Source: Wurfbainia villosa (Eukaryota > Streptophyta > Magnoliopsida > Zingiberales > Zingiberaceae). Taken from it: a DNA stretch of 64,000 bases. The stretch covers positions 70,080,288 through 70,144,287 of the forward strand of contig CM046006.1 in assembly GCA_025175895.1 (NCBI GenBank). The letters run 5' to 3'. Each line of letters starts with the position of its first letter. Position 1 is the first letter of the stretch. A program made the position numbers and the translations under genes. Of the stretch, positions 47,817-59,520 are shown piece after piece. A model generated the notes under the pieces. It worked only from the letters and a program-made list of their open reading frames with translations, was not told where the DNA came from and ran no database searches.

Positions 47817-50489
47817 GTTTCTTTTTCCACGATTACAAGCGAGAGGAAAAGAATATTGAGTTTTCACCGAGGTTTTGGTAGAAGTTTGAAGCAATTGGTT
47901 TGACGACTTCGGCTTTATTTTCACATGGTTCACATGACAGATTCTTTGCATGTGTTTTGGTATACGAGTTCGGGTGGAAAGATATATTTAGTCATTGCAC
48001 TTTGGAGAAATTTGTCCTTTGATAAATATTAAAGTACGGTGTGTTTTAGTTAACGTGTAACTTTGGTGCACATTTTCATATATATTGTCTACATCATGTT
48101 ATACTTGCAATGATCCTGTGAAACGCCGGTCCTCCCTCACAGGCGCTGTAAAACAAATGTCTATCATAATTAATTTTTTCGTATTGACCGTAAAACTGAT
48201 TGACAAAGAGACTGAAGATAAACAAATTGCCTTTTACATCAATGATCCTGTGAAGCAGAAGTTCCCTGAAGTCGACACAACCTATATAACAAAAGTTCTC
48301 TGAAGTCCTCCCAGACCTATTCATTCCCCATATACCCTAAACCCCCATAACCTTAGTAATTACAAAATCAAATTATGTTTAACCCTACTAACCCATCACA
48401 ACCAGGGGTTCCTGCAAGCTTGTTTTCCATAATTCCTACTACGTGCGCAACTCGATCACCTACCCATTGTCTTTAATAGTGGACCAGAGATGTAATTGCT
48501 TTGTCCCCTGGCAAATCAGCATACGAATTGCAATTGGAAGGGTTTAATAAGCCAAGGTTAATTACGTTCTCAGATATAATTATATATGTATTTATCTTAA
48601 TTAGGTACATGCATACAAAAGCCAGGTCAGTGAGCTGAAAGAAATTAAAAAGCATGTCCCCAACGCATGCACACTCCAGATGTTCATAACTACCTTGAGA
48701 ATATTTCACATCTTATATATGGTCAATCGATTTGGGGTCCATCACATAGATATCGCCTAGCATATTTGTTTCAGGTGATTAATTATGTATATCTTTTATA
48801 ATTGCCCTTCAATCATATTCTTTCCTTTTCTTCCTTCTCTCAAACAAAATACTGTTAATAATGTTTGAAAATATCTGAACTAGAATTAATCCACTGATTG
48901 CAGAGCTAGAGGAACCATTTAGAGCAGAATCTGTGGCACGAGAGAGGAGAATAATTCACTTTTAACTACAGAAACTTTATCTATCGAGGCCATTTAGAGC
49001 AGACCAGGTATGATATATACACTGACATTTGAATCAATTATTGAACTACTTTGAACAAGAGGATATTGTTTCTCTTGGTGCATGATTAACCATCAATGCC
49101 ACCAGAGCTCTTTGGTGGTCTTCTCCAGGCACGTAGCGATTGTGCTGTCGGTAGAAAGATTTAATCATAGGACCACTGTAGAGGAAGTATGATCGCTAAG
49201 CTGAAGTCCTCTTCAATCAAATAAATTGCAGTTGTTGTCTTCTGAGCGAAGCCAAAAAAGAAAGGAAAGTGACGCGTAGGGGTGGCTAGTTCTTCTTTTC
49301 TCATGTGCTATGAATGCCCATGAGAGGGGACATGGGACTTGGCTTTTAAAAAAAGCTCGATTCGAGTTGATTGATTAGCTCTTGTCATTTTCATCTGTTG
49401 CATTTGCTTGTGATTATCCTACATCTTTCCTAATCTTTTCCTCCTAATTTTTTATTCTGCAAGGCTATGATGTGAACTGCGAAAACAAGTTAATTAGCTG
49501 AATTAAATGGTTTTGATTATCCATATACCATAGTAGCTAGGAGAAAGCTGCGGAGAAGAGGGCGGCCTATTTAATTTGCTTGTATACTAAATAATGTGCA
49601 CGGTAATTCTGCAGAACTATCCTCATATTTACATCTCACTACTTTTGCAGGCTTTGGATGCTGTGGATATTATTGATGACAGGGAGGTTTAATTAGCTAA
49701 TGACAATAGAAAACATGCTAATAGTAATAGCCCACGTATTAAGATCTCCTACATAATTAACCATATTATCACCATCCTAATAATTCAAATTAGTCTGCCC
49801 ATTTGTATAACTGTTGCTTCAAGTGACAATTATTACATCTTGCTGTCTGAAAGAGCCTAATGGGGGATCACATTATTAATTTTCAGGAGGATATTTCATA
49901 TATATAACACTCGTTTAAACAGGTCAAACTTAATGAAAGTTCTTTTTTATTTCCCATCGACAATATCACTTTTAATATTGATTGTAACTGACCTAGCTTG
50001 TTTAAATGTCATATCTACCTCAGGTTCAAAGCGTCAGCGACAGGTGGTCCTTCACATTTCTATACTTTTACTGCACATATATATATTTTTTAATTTTTTT
50101 CCATTTATTTGTCTTCATCATCGAGAGAAGTGGGAAACTAATAAATATTTATTTGTGTTCGTCATCAAGAGAAGTGGCAAACTAATAAAGCAGTGGAGTG
50201 GAAGTCTAATAAAGAGTCGCTGTTTGCATTAATTTTTTTAGTGTTGGTTTGTGGGGGATCATCATCATCATCAGCATCAGTCTGCATCGATGTCACCAAT
50301 CACTCTTTGTCACCCTTAATTTCTTGCATTTGCCTAAGATTTCTATCGAGGATTTGATGGTCAAGCGGAGCTGCATCACTGATGTGATGGACAGGGACTA
50401 AATCAGTGCAGTACTAGGCCACAAGTAAAACACGATGATACTAAAATAGCCACATTATTTATATAAATGCATAGGGTTTGTGAAGTCAA
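47817..50489. other. Non-coding DNA right of C2
   Basis: No supported gene. A direct repeat AATGATCCTGTGAA occurs at 48110 and 48241. A plus-strand frame at 49933-50232 opens with a hydrophobic signal-like stretch (MKVLFYFPSTISLLILIVT) but has no known domain. ATC/ATG simple repeats lie at 50259-50277. Confidence 0.45.
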
Positions 50490-50930
50490 ATTTTATAGAA
50501 TTTAAAATTATTTAATAAGGTAATTAAATTGAGCCGAGTGATGAAATAATTATTTAAGTTTGGCTTAATTTTTTTTTTTTAGTTTGAGCTCGGTTAGAAT
50601 CTAAATTGAGGTTGACTATCGAATTTTTAATCAAATTTAGTTCAAGTTCCAATTAAGTTTGATTAAATTTGTTTAAGTTTCATTTATTTAAATATTATTG
50701 AGTTCTTAAATTAAATTTATTTATTTGTTTAAAATTTTAATTTTTATTTAATTGATTACTATAAATAATTCAAATGAGTACAAACAATCTCATAAATAAA
50801 TTTGATTATGAATATAACTCACGAATTTTGGTCCATCAATATAGTTTATAAATTATGTTCATGAACATTGTTCTTGAATATATTTATAAATATTATTAGT
50901 GAATAATAACAGAATAAATACATATAAAAA
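50490..50930. repeat. Dispersed non-coding repeat, copy B
   Basis: Diverged copy of 2650-3190 in the same orientation, with more AT-rich drift. Shared blocks include TTAAATTGAGCCGAG, GTTTGATTAAATTTG and ATTTATTTGTTTAAAATTTTAA. Confidence 0.5.
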
Positions 50931-52779
50931 AAATTTATAATTCTGACGGTTCTCACACACGGTAACTTAGGCTTAATTCATCAGATCTGTAATCTTATCT
51001 TGTTTTTTTTGTAAGAGGTTATTTTCAGGATTTAAACCCGTAATTTTTTGATCACAAAATAATAATTTTACCGTTGTACACTACTTTCTTCAAAATGATT
51101 GCCATGACAATTTAACTTTAATATGACCATGATCAGGATCAAAATGATTGATAGTGTGCAGCAGTACTCTCACAGCCATTTTCATCAAGCAAATTCTGAG
51201 ATATGTCGAGGAACGTGAACTTAGTCTGGTGCCAGGAAAGGACCACAAATAGGACCACAACACATTGATATACCTGACAACATATTAATCGCTCCCCAAT
51301 GGGCAATGGCCCAACCCACCAGTTGATGGGATCTGTATTTTATTTTATGGACAATAAGAATATATTTATGTTGGTTTTATTATTGTTTAAATTGGTATTT
51401 TAGCTAAGCTATAATAACCACGATGTCTCGAATTAAGTTTAATAAGATTTTAATAGAAAATTTTAATAAATAAATGAATAAAGAATATTATATTACTTTG
51501 GAGCAAAAAATAATATATTTATTTCAAATATTTTTCATCATCCATTTCATATTTAGTTGAAAAATGATAAATTATAAAAGATATTAATCAAAAATTAAAA
51601 TAATAAGAAAATAAATATCTCGAAAAATTTTACAGCCTTCTCGATCGAGAATAATATTTTCCATGTATTATTACTCTTTATAATGCTGCCTATATACATA
51701 AATGGACCAATTAAATGATAATAGCCCATGTTTTGCTCGAGCCTGCCAACTACGAGGCTAAATGATAAAATGGACAAGACAAATTAACAAGTTGGAGTAC
51801 ATTATTAAATACGATAAGATAGCCCTCTAAGCCTGTAGACGGAAAGTGTTTATGCAATCTCTTAAATATTCAAATTCGATTCCGAACTATGATCTATTAT
51901 AGAATATTTTTTTTTAATGAAATGAAAATTTTAATATGTTAAATTGTTGAATCATCCGTCGTATACATTTTCAAATTTATTCTAAAAAATTTCAATAGAA
52001 TTTGATCGGTAATTTTCAAAATTAATCGATTCAAAAAATTGAATATATGATATCAATAACAAAAATGAAATAGATAAATGAATAATTTATTAACTTTGTC
52101 AAATAGATCTCTGAATAATTTTTGAACAACCTTATTCATAAATTTATCTAACATGCATATATGATTGTATTTATATTTTTTTATTCAAAAGTATTTTTTT
52201 AAATTTGAAGTTTTAAATTATTTATTGTAAATTACAAATAAATAATTACGTTCGTCTTTAATATGTTTCACTGTCGATTTTTCGATGATGATGAAAAAAA
52301 TAAATTATAAAAAATCTATACTCTTTGATTTGATGAAAATAATAATAATTTTTTTTTGAATTTGAATGAAAATTTTAAATCTCATATTCAAATTTAATTC
52401 TTATCCATATATAACACCATATGTATTATTTTAGCCCGAGTGGATATAATTAATCCACTCAAACTCTAATGCGGATGAAACTAATCCATTAAATAATGGA
52501 TCCCACTTAGGTAAGGAAGGCTTCATTTGCATTGCATTACCTCAAAGTCCAGGCTTCGCCACTGCTCAGTGTAGAATAGACGTCGTATTTATTCAATTTA
52601 TCTAAAAGAATTTATAAAAAATATTATAGATATAATTGATGCGGTGGAAATCTGATGTCTCATTTAGAGTTGTTGATGAAGTTTTTTTTCCAGGGACGTG
52701 ATCCACTTTGCGAGAAATAATATACGTCGGAAGACTCGTCGGGAGTTTCGAGAGGAAAGAGAGAATAGTAAAGTAAATG
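50931..52779. other. AT-rich intergenic DNA
   Basis: No gene, no strong repeat structure. Long A/T runs and no sustained open frame with a recognisable motif. Confidence 0.5.
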
Positions 52780-54030
52780 ATGTAAGCATGGTTTACAGAA
52801 TCGCAATTGATGCGGTAACGGAAAAAAAGATATGTTGATTTTCTTTCAATGCGATGGAGTGCGAAGGAAATTTAGAGGGTTTTTTCCGACCGCAACAGTA
52901 AAAATGAAAATGTGAAACAAAGATACACAAGCTAACACAGACAACAAATTAAGACACAAGATATAACGTAGTTCGAAATAAGGATTCCTACTCCATGGAG
53001 GTGAGCTCTCTCACCGACTGCTGTGCCAAAACATTTCACTATGAACATCCTCTTTCACGGAAAGGAACTTCCGGAGGTGGAGGAGAAAATCTCTTACAGT
53101 CAAGTCAAGATACAGGAAACAGTACAAAAAAAATAAAGATCACCACTCTCCTTCTCTTCTTCTCCGGCGAAGTGGTAGCTCTCCTCTCTCTCAATGTGCC
53201 TTCGTCTCTTGCTGGTTGGAATAATACGGATTCCCCTTCCTTCTGTCATGCTTCTCCCTTTTATTCTCCCCCTCTGATCAGTTGTTGCATCGCAAGCTTG
53301 CCCCGTCGTACATGTGACCACCATGTTCATCTGAAGAATCATTCTGTTACAGACACGAAGAGCGAAGGCTTCTCGAAATATTATGTGGGGGTCCCCTTCT
53401 GTGGTATAACAACTTCTTATCTGTATTTCGAGAAATATGCTAGCCTGTCCTTTTCAACCATTTACCTTCGGCGAAACTAACCTATAGCTCACGTGTGGCG
53501 TAGCCTTTAAGCTTTACCTAGCGGTCCGAACCAACTTCTCTTTTTCCCGTATCAAACTATTTCTGGGTTGGCTATGCCGAACCGGTTCTCACCCGTCCCA
53601 TCTACTTCTGGGCCTACCAAGCCGAACCGATTCTCGCTCATCTTATAACAAATTGACCTCCGCCATCGCTCCGCTGTATCGATTACCTCGACTAGTCCTC
53701 CCGTTCCAATTGTCCAAGATGATCGCGCTCGAACCATTCTACCTTACCCTCTTTGCCGAACCGATTATTTGGTTCGGATATTGTCTTACACACAAGCCCT
53801 TTTACCCATTTTACAGAGAAGAGGTAACAACAGTATCATTAGTCAACCCCCAAAAATAGTCAAACGCAGCTAGAAGCTTGACTTGCTAAACGTCTAAAGC
53901 CTCTACTTCACCCTTTGCTCACCAATTCAAACTCACTTTCCTCTTACGACCCTACCCCATATATTCGAGGCGGCTTAATGGGCCCATGGATCCCGCTCCT
54001 CCTTTTCTTTTAGATAGTCGAACAGTCACA
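52780..54030. mobile_element. LTR-like segment upstream of the Transposase_28 ORF
   Basis: The piece 52860-53200 (GCGGTAACGG, ACACAAGATATAACGTAGTTCG, TACTCCATGGAGG, GGTGAG-CTCT-CTCACC) resembles the GTTCG-plus-hairpin block of Copia LTRs read in minus orientation. 53460-53780 is rich in CCGAACCG motifs (repeated AACCGATTCTC-type sequence). No boundaries, target duplication or primer site could be fixed, so this is a tentative assignment. The open frame 52995-53480 has no known domain. Confidence 0.35.
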
Positions 54031-54037
54031 CGAAACC

Positions 54038-54047
54038 CTATATAAAT
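54038..54047 (+). promoter_or_regulatory. TATA box of the Transposase_28 ORF
   Basis: CTATATAAAT 32-41 bp upstream of the ATG at 54079. A normal TATA-to-start distance would put the cap site within about 10-15 bp of the ATG. Confidence 0.5.
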
Positions 54048-54078
54048 CTTCGCCCCTTCCTTTTATGCATGACTTAGC

Positions 54079-55526
54079 ATGCCTAGCACTCCAGTCCTTT
54101 CCACTTCTCCCTTCCAACGGTTTTCTCCGGCAACGTTTCAGCAACCTAGCCCTTTCTTTAACAAACGTTCCTCCTTCAACCTTCAAGTAAGTGCCCTTCC
54201 CTGTTTTGTACCTATGACCCCTAAGACCTTGACCTCGCCCCCTTGGTATGAGCACACCGTCACACAACTAAGCTGCGACCATTACTTCTTTAACCTGAGG
54301 GACCAATTCATAGATCATTCCATAAAATGTTGTTTCACTACTAAGGTTCACCGACCACATCGTTCTCCTCCCGGTCTGACGTGCTTCTTTTCTGAACAGT
54401 TCCTTAATAACTTGTTTTTACCTGCGCCCTCTCCCTACTTAGAAATCTTAGATTTCTACGGGCTGTCTCTAAACCAATTTACCCCTAATTTTTTTCGTAT
54501 TTTATCGGGGGCTATTATAGTATTTCAACACCTAAATCTCCCTTTGTCCCCTCAAATATTCCACTGCTTCTTCCAATTAAAATCCTCTAAGGCAGGTCTT
54601 TTTTACCTCTCTAGCCGCACAGACTGTCAGTTCTTAATGAATATGCCTACTTCCCACAAAGGATGGGAAGAATTGTATTTCTTTGTTCAGCTTCCAACAC
54701 CCCTATCCTACTCAGATACTTGGAAACTAAACCTTCCCGAGCTGCCTCTCTTCCGCGAAATGAGGACCCAATATCCTTTTTCGGAGGTTTACAAAGTATT
54801 GGGAGAGTCCCACTACTGCTCAAACCATCTAATGAAAACCCCTCTCCTTAGTCACTTCAGGCTGTCCCCTTTCCCCCCAACGGCCCCGACCGTCATAGGT
54901 AGGATGACATTCATATTTTAATATAGCTTCTTATTTGGATCAACACATCTTTCTCACCAATGAATTTTGCAGATAACCTAATGCAGGACGCTCTGGTAAA
55001 GGGCGAAGAAATCGAAGCAGCCAAGAAGAAGAAGACTTCCACGAAGCAAGGTAAGTCCACGGCTGTCCCTTCCTCACCTAAAAAGAAATTGCGTCTTACT
55101 AAGGAAGGAGATCCCAGTTCTTCATGCCTTCCCAAATCCCCTTCTAATTTGGAGAGAACTAAACGCCTAGTCATTTATGAACCAAGAATGAGGGATACTA
55201 CACTGGCCGCCTCATCCTCCTCTCCCCAAGAGGAAAACTCTCCTTCTTATTCCCCTGCTTCATCTTCTCTTCATCTTGACTCTCCCACACCTTCCCAAAC
55301 CAAATCTATCCCAGTCACCGTTCCCTCAGAAACACATCCTTCTCCCACTCCCCTTCAGCGTGTAGGTCCCCCCTCCCCCTTCGGAGGGGGGAATCTTCCT
55401 TTCCCGAACCCTTCATTGGTTACGCTTGGGGTCCCTTCTGAAAATCCGTCACCTCTCAGAGGTGAAATTTTTCAACCAATCCGGTATACAGGGCCCCTGC
55501 GATCAGATGAGCAAACTGCTGGCTGA
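54079..55526 (+). CDS. Transposase_28 ('putative gypsy-type transposon') protein, two exons
   Basis: The first exon (54079-54898) encodes a Pro-rich start and then a sequence typical of the Transposase_28 family found in plant Gypsy-related elements: PPGLTCFFSEQFLNNLFLPAPSPY, EILDFYGLSLNQFTPNFFRILSGAI, FHCFFQLKS and GWEELYFFVQLP. A GT...TTTTGCAG intron at 54899-54972 (74 bp) joins it in frame to the second exon. This has lysine-rich nuclear-localisation-like KKKKTSTKQGK and a Ser/Pro-rich, low-complexity tail. The role of the family is unknown; it is not a demonstrated transposase. The open frame ends at 55526, but a reading shifted by one base ends at a GT donor at 55528, so the natural protein probably continued into the coiled-coil region downstream. 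Confidence 0.6.
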
Positions 55527-55620
55527 GGTAACTATTTTCCCTCTTTTCCTCCACCATATATACAAATATATACGTCTGTGTGCCAACACTTAACATTTGC
55601 CTCCTTTTTCCTTCAGTAAA

Positions 55621-56400
55621 ATGATATCCCATATAGCCCAATTCCAGTCCAATGTGGAGACGCACCATTTTGCCTCCCTGGCGCACCAGAAATAGCTCAC
55701 CCAACGGTTGAGCGAGAAGGAGCAAAAAGAATCTTATCTAATCGGCCAATGTGAAGACTCCATGATCCAATTGGCCTTGGTTCAGAGCGAGAAGAAGGAA
55801 CTGCACTGAAAAAAATAAATATCTCGAGAAACAAATCTTCCTGTAGTCCAGCCAGCTTCAACAGGTGGACCTTCTCTCTCACGAACTAACAGGGTATAAA
55901 AGACAGCTTGGGGACGCCATTATTCAAGCTGCTGACTCCTCAACTACTATTCAGCAGTTGCGGCAAGAACGCCAAGCGTGAGAGGCCACCTAAAAGTCTT
56001 GCTTGTAGAGGTGCCAAGAACTCTCTTCATTGGTGGCTACCTTTCCCGAAGCCCTGTTGGTTGTGGCTCGGCAACAAAAAGAACTCCATCGAGAATATAC
56101 CGAGGCCTTTTCGGCCCTGGGTCAACGGGCCATGATGGCGACAACGGAAAGAGATGGTCTGACAACCCAATTATCTGAAAGCCAAGCCCAGCTAGCGGTG
56201 TGTCAAGCCCAACTTGCTACCTGCCAGTCCCAGCTGAAGGAGTAGGAGGCCGACCTGAAAGGGCGTTATGTCAAGAAGGGGGTGGATTTATTTATACTTG
56301 GCTTCGATGGGTCCTCGGCTTTAAACGTTGAATGAGGGTATCCTCCCTCCGACACGGACACTAGCTATTTAAACTCCATTGACGCTTTATCCAAATGCCC
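55621..56400 (+). pseudogene. Coiled-coil continuation of the Transposase_28 protein
   Basis: After a CCTTCAG acceptor near 55617 the plus strand reads IAQFQSNVETHHFASLAHQK, LTQRLSEKEQKESYLIGQCED, ALVQSEKKEL, TGYKRQLGDAIIQAADS, ARQQKELHREYTEAFSALGQRAM and LTTQLSESQAQLAVCQAQLATCQ, heptad-rich sequence with five or more stops or shifts, then GVDLFILGFDGSSALN near 56280. A long coiled coil C-terminal to the Transposase_28 domain is usual for the family. This half is decayed. Confidence 0.5.
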
Positions 56401-56881
56401 CCCCCTCGAACCTTTCAAATTGTAATCTATCCCACTTTGATCCTTGTAATGACTCTTTTGTTATTGAAGAACGTTGGTATTGACACGACTTTTTGTTGTA
56501 CTTTACGCATATCTTGATGTGGGTCGAGAACCTTGGGTCTGCTTTGCGTTTCTTTCTCTTTACAGCTGCGACCCCTTTTCTGCCTTGTATAAATGAAAAG
56601 ATGGCACTCCCCGTCTTGGACCCTGCTCGGGATATCCTCGGAGAGATTTTTTCCTGGCTCGAACCAATTTTTGGGCTCAGCCGACCATTAACTTGCTTTA
56701 ACCTTTTGATATTCTCAAAATAATTAATTGCTTCGGAAATGATATCTCAATAATTTCCTATGCTGACGCCATTATGATGTTAGTCCTTTCCTCTTCCCCC
56801 CTTTCCAAGGGCGAATGCAATTCCTCCTCCCTCGATTATAAATTATCATCTCAAGTGTCTTCGTACTCCCATTTTATTCTC
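56401..56881. other. Spacer between the coiled-coil relic and the Pro-rich ORF
   Basis: No domain. TTGTATAAATG at 56586-56596 is a TATA-like sequence upstream of the next ORF. Confidence 0.4.
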
Positions 56882-57346
56882 ATGGCTTCCGCGGAACATC
56901 CCATTGAGATCTCTTCAGATTCTGACTCCTTTGAACTGCACGACTGGACCACTGAAGACATAGAGGAATCTGAGACCCGCTCGATGGCAACTTCGGCTTT
57001 TTGCCCCCCCTCTTCTCCATCCTTAACCACTGTTCCAATCCCTACCGTAGGGAGGCCCTTCCGAGCACCCTTCCCTTCCTTCCGCAATCGGTTCTGGAAC
57101 CCTCCCTTGACGTGGGAATACACAATAGGAGATCCCCGAGCCTCTGCTGAACTTCCTCCGCTTCCACCGGCCCTAGCTTTCGTTCCAGTCCCTTTAGCGA
57201 GGACTCATCCACCGCCTTTTGATGGAGCTCCACCAGCGGCACCTCCAGTTCAAGGCGATCTTTACAGAGTCGTCTTGGTGCCTTCTCCTTCGGAGGACCC
57301 CTTTGACGATCCTCCTATTAGTGATAACCCTAAAAAACTTGTATAA
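56882..57346 (+). CDS. Acidic/proline-rich ORF of unknown function
   Basis: From the ATG at 56882 155 codons read ASAEHPIEISSDSDSFELHD and an acidic stretch, followed by FRAPFPSFRNRFWNPPLTWEY and a strongly Pro-rich half (PPLPPALAFVPVPL, PPPFDGAPPAAPPVQ), then SPSEDPFDDPP and a stop at 57344. An earlier in-frame ATG at 56774 exists, but the 56882 start lies in a better context (CTCATGG). I do not recognise a domain. It lies on the same strand as the Transposase_28 ORF and may be a gag-like or accessory ORF of that element. The chromovirus LTR begins only 15 bp after the stop. Confidence 0.4.
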   Translation: MASAEHPIEISSDSDSFELHDWTTEDIEESETRSMATSAFCPPSSPSLTTVPIPTVGRPFRAPFPSFRNRFWNPPLTWEYTIGDPRASAELPPLPPALAFVPVPLARTHPPPFDGAPPAAPPVQGDLYRVVLVPSPSEDPFDDPPISDNPKKLV

Positions 57347-57360
57347 GGGTTAACCGAAAT

Positions 57361-59506
57361 TGTCACGCCCCAGGGAAGTCCCCGCTAGACAAAAATCCGG
57401 CAGCATCTCCCCTGTACGGGTGACAATACGAAACTTACATACAAGACCCACACGACCTACTATTCATCGGTTAACACGACCGGAACAAAAATTCACACAT
57501 GCAGGTCATAAATAGGCCTCAAGCCAACAATCAAAGTAAATAACAAAAGTCTATAATATTTAGACTTACCCCCTTTGCCATCTGAGCAGGAATACTCAAC
57601 CAAACCAATCAAATAAAAGTATGAATAGAAGTCCATAAGGACATAACAAATACGACCAAAGTATCCACGAGTACATAATCAAAACACAAATCCTAAACAT
57701 CTCTTCTAGTAAAAAACCAAAGCCATAAGACTAATAAAATAACAAATTCATTTTGACGAGGGGATTGGCAACTGGACTCTCCTGGCAGTTTCATCCTGAA
57801 AAAAAAAATATAATGCAACGGGGTAAGTTCAATGAACTTAGAGGATAATAGTCGATATCGATGACCTAAGTAAAATAGGGAAGGTATAACTAAAAGCTGA
57901 TCAAATGCATGTATCAAGTAGGCACAATAACATACAAGGCAGTTAAACATAAAAATTATTGTAAGCTATAACCAACTAAGCATATCAATATGACATTATC
58001 TAAAAGATAAGTCAAAATACCCGCCTGCAAAATGCTCAAAATAATGCAAATGTTTACGCCCGTGGACCTGTCTCGTGACCGAAACCTGCATAAAATATAA
58101 TACACTCAGATTATATCGCCAACCCCAATATCAAGTCCAAAACCTAATGAATTAAGCTATCCACTTAACCGATCACTCACTGTCATATCAAAATATAATT
58201 CATCATAACCAGCTTAGGCAATCAACTTTATTAACCCCAAGTTTAATTACCACTTGATTAATATCAGTTTACCCCAAAAACCCAAACCGTACTATTTGAT
58301 TAAACATATTAATTAAATCCAAATTCATCCAATTACTCCTAATAATAGATTAATCAGATTAACTCCATTGTTTCAAATGATTAATCCCTTACTTTGATTA
58401 ACCAAATTAGTTAATTAGTTAAACGGACTAATTAACATGAAGCAACAACCATCGATTAATCAAACAATCGATTCTGCCCTTACCTCCTTCGTTGTCGGAA
58501 CAAATTGGCGGTCGATGAGTCGTCGGACTCTGATCGTGGCTGAGCAGAGGCTGACAGCGAGTCAAGGCGATATCAGCATCGGATTGTTGCGACACGGTGT
58601 GGCCGTGCACCGGTGACATCGGGAGGGAGGAAGATCTCTGCCTGCTACCGAGCGGGAGACAGCGATGGTGCCGTGAGCGTTCAGCGGTGTCGATGCGAAG
58701 GGCAGCCACGATGCTGCGAACACTCTTGTATCCCCGACGAAGCTCGGCCCGGTAGTCGCAGTGCGGTGAGATCTATAGCGGCGGAGGCGTTGGTGTGCGA
58801 AGGCAGAGCACGAGGAAGTGGAAGACAGAGGGGCAGGGCGACGAGAGGGTCGGCGGTCAGGGGTGCTATCGGAGCCGTGTGTGTGTAGGGCGGGGTTGGC
58901 AACCGCAACCAATAGTCGCGCAATGTGACCGTGTGTGCAGCGATTGGAGGCGGTGTGTCCGTCTTGGGCGAGCGGCGGCGGTGACTGTGGACTACGGCGT
59001 CGGGTTGGACACGAGAGAGGGGAACCGAGAGGAGAAGAGCGAGGTGGTGATGGATTGGGCGGCGATGGTTGGGAAGAGGTGCGGAGTCGGCGACGCGAGA
59101 TGGGGAGGAGTGCGGCGCGCGGAGAAGAAGGCGGAAAAAAATAGGGATCAGGATGGGGAAATCGCGAGAAACCGAAGAAGTTGAGCGTTGCGGAGAAAAA
59201 AACTTGGATCGGTTCTAAAATAACCCAAATTAATTAAACCTAGATTAGGTTTCTAATTAAACCAAAAGCTTTAACCCTAGGCTTTTAGTTAACCCATTAA
59301 CCCCTCAAAAATTTATATTTTTAAATAGGCCCTTTAATAGTCTATTTTTCTTATCCCTGTAAATAGCCCGTATACGCTCCGTTTAATTCCAGAAAAATTC
59401 TGAAAAAAATCCTAAAATTCTCTAAAAATCTCGAAATAATTCCTAGAATTAGTTTTCCTAAATTTTGGCCATTTAATTTAGTATTTTAAATTTTTTGTAT
59501 TTAACA
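57361..59506 (-). repeat. 3' LTR of the second chromovirus
   Basis: Starts TGTCACGCCCCAGGGAAG and ends TATTTAACA; 2,146 bp. A GC-rich block lies at about 58480-59190. The ORFs within it on both strands (for example 58562-58912 and 58795-59184) have no known domain and are regarded as incidental. Confidence 0.75.
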
Positions 59507-59520
59507 TTCTCCTCAACTAA
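59507..59520 (-). promoter_or_regulatory. Polypurine tract of the second chromovirus
   Basis: TTAGTTGAGGAGAA on the minus strand abuts the LTR, at the same position as the tract of the first chromovirus. Confidence 0.6.

Noticed and set aside
48085..48324. 72- and 76-codon ORFs on opposite strands
   Set aside because: Fully overlapping, no motif, contain a short direct repeat.
50250..50400. Possible microRNA precursor near the ATC repeat (GAGCTGCATCACTGATG and CAGTCTGCATCGATG)
   Set aside because: No match to a conserved plant microRNA and no long fold-back could be seen by eye.
58562..59184. ORFs on both strands of the 57361-59506 LTR
   Set aside because: Same reasoning as for the other GC-rich LTR block; no motif.
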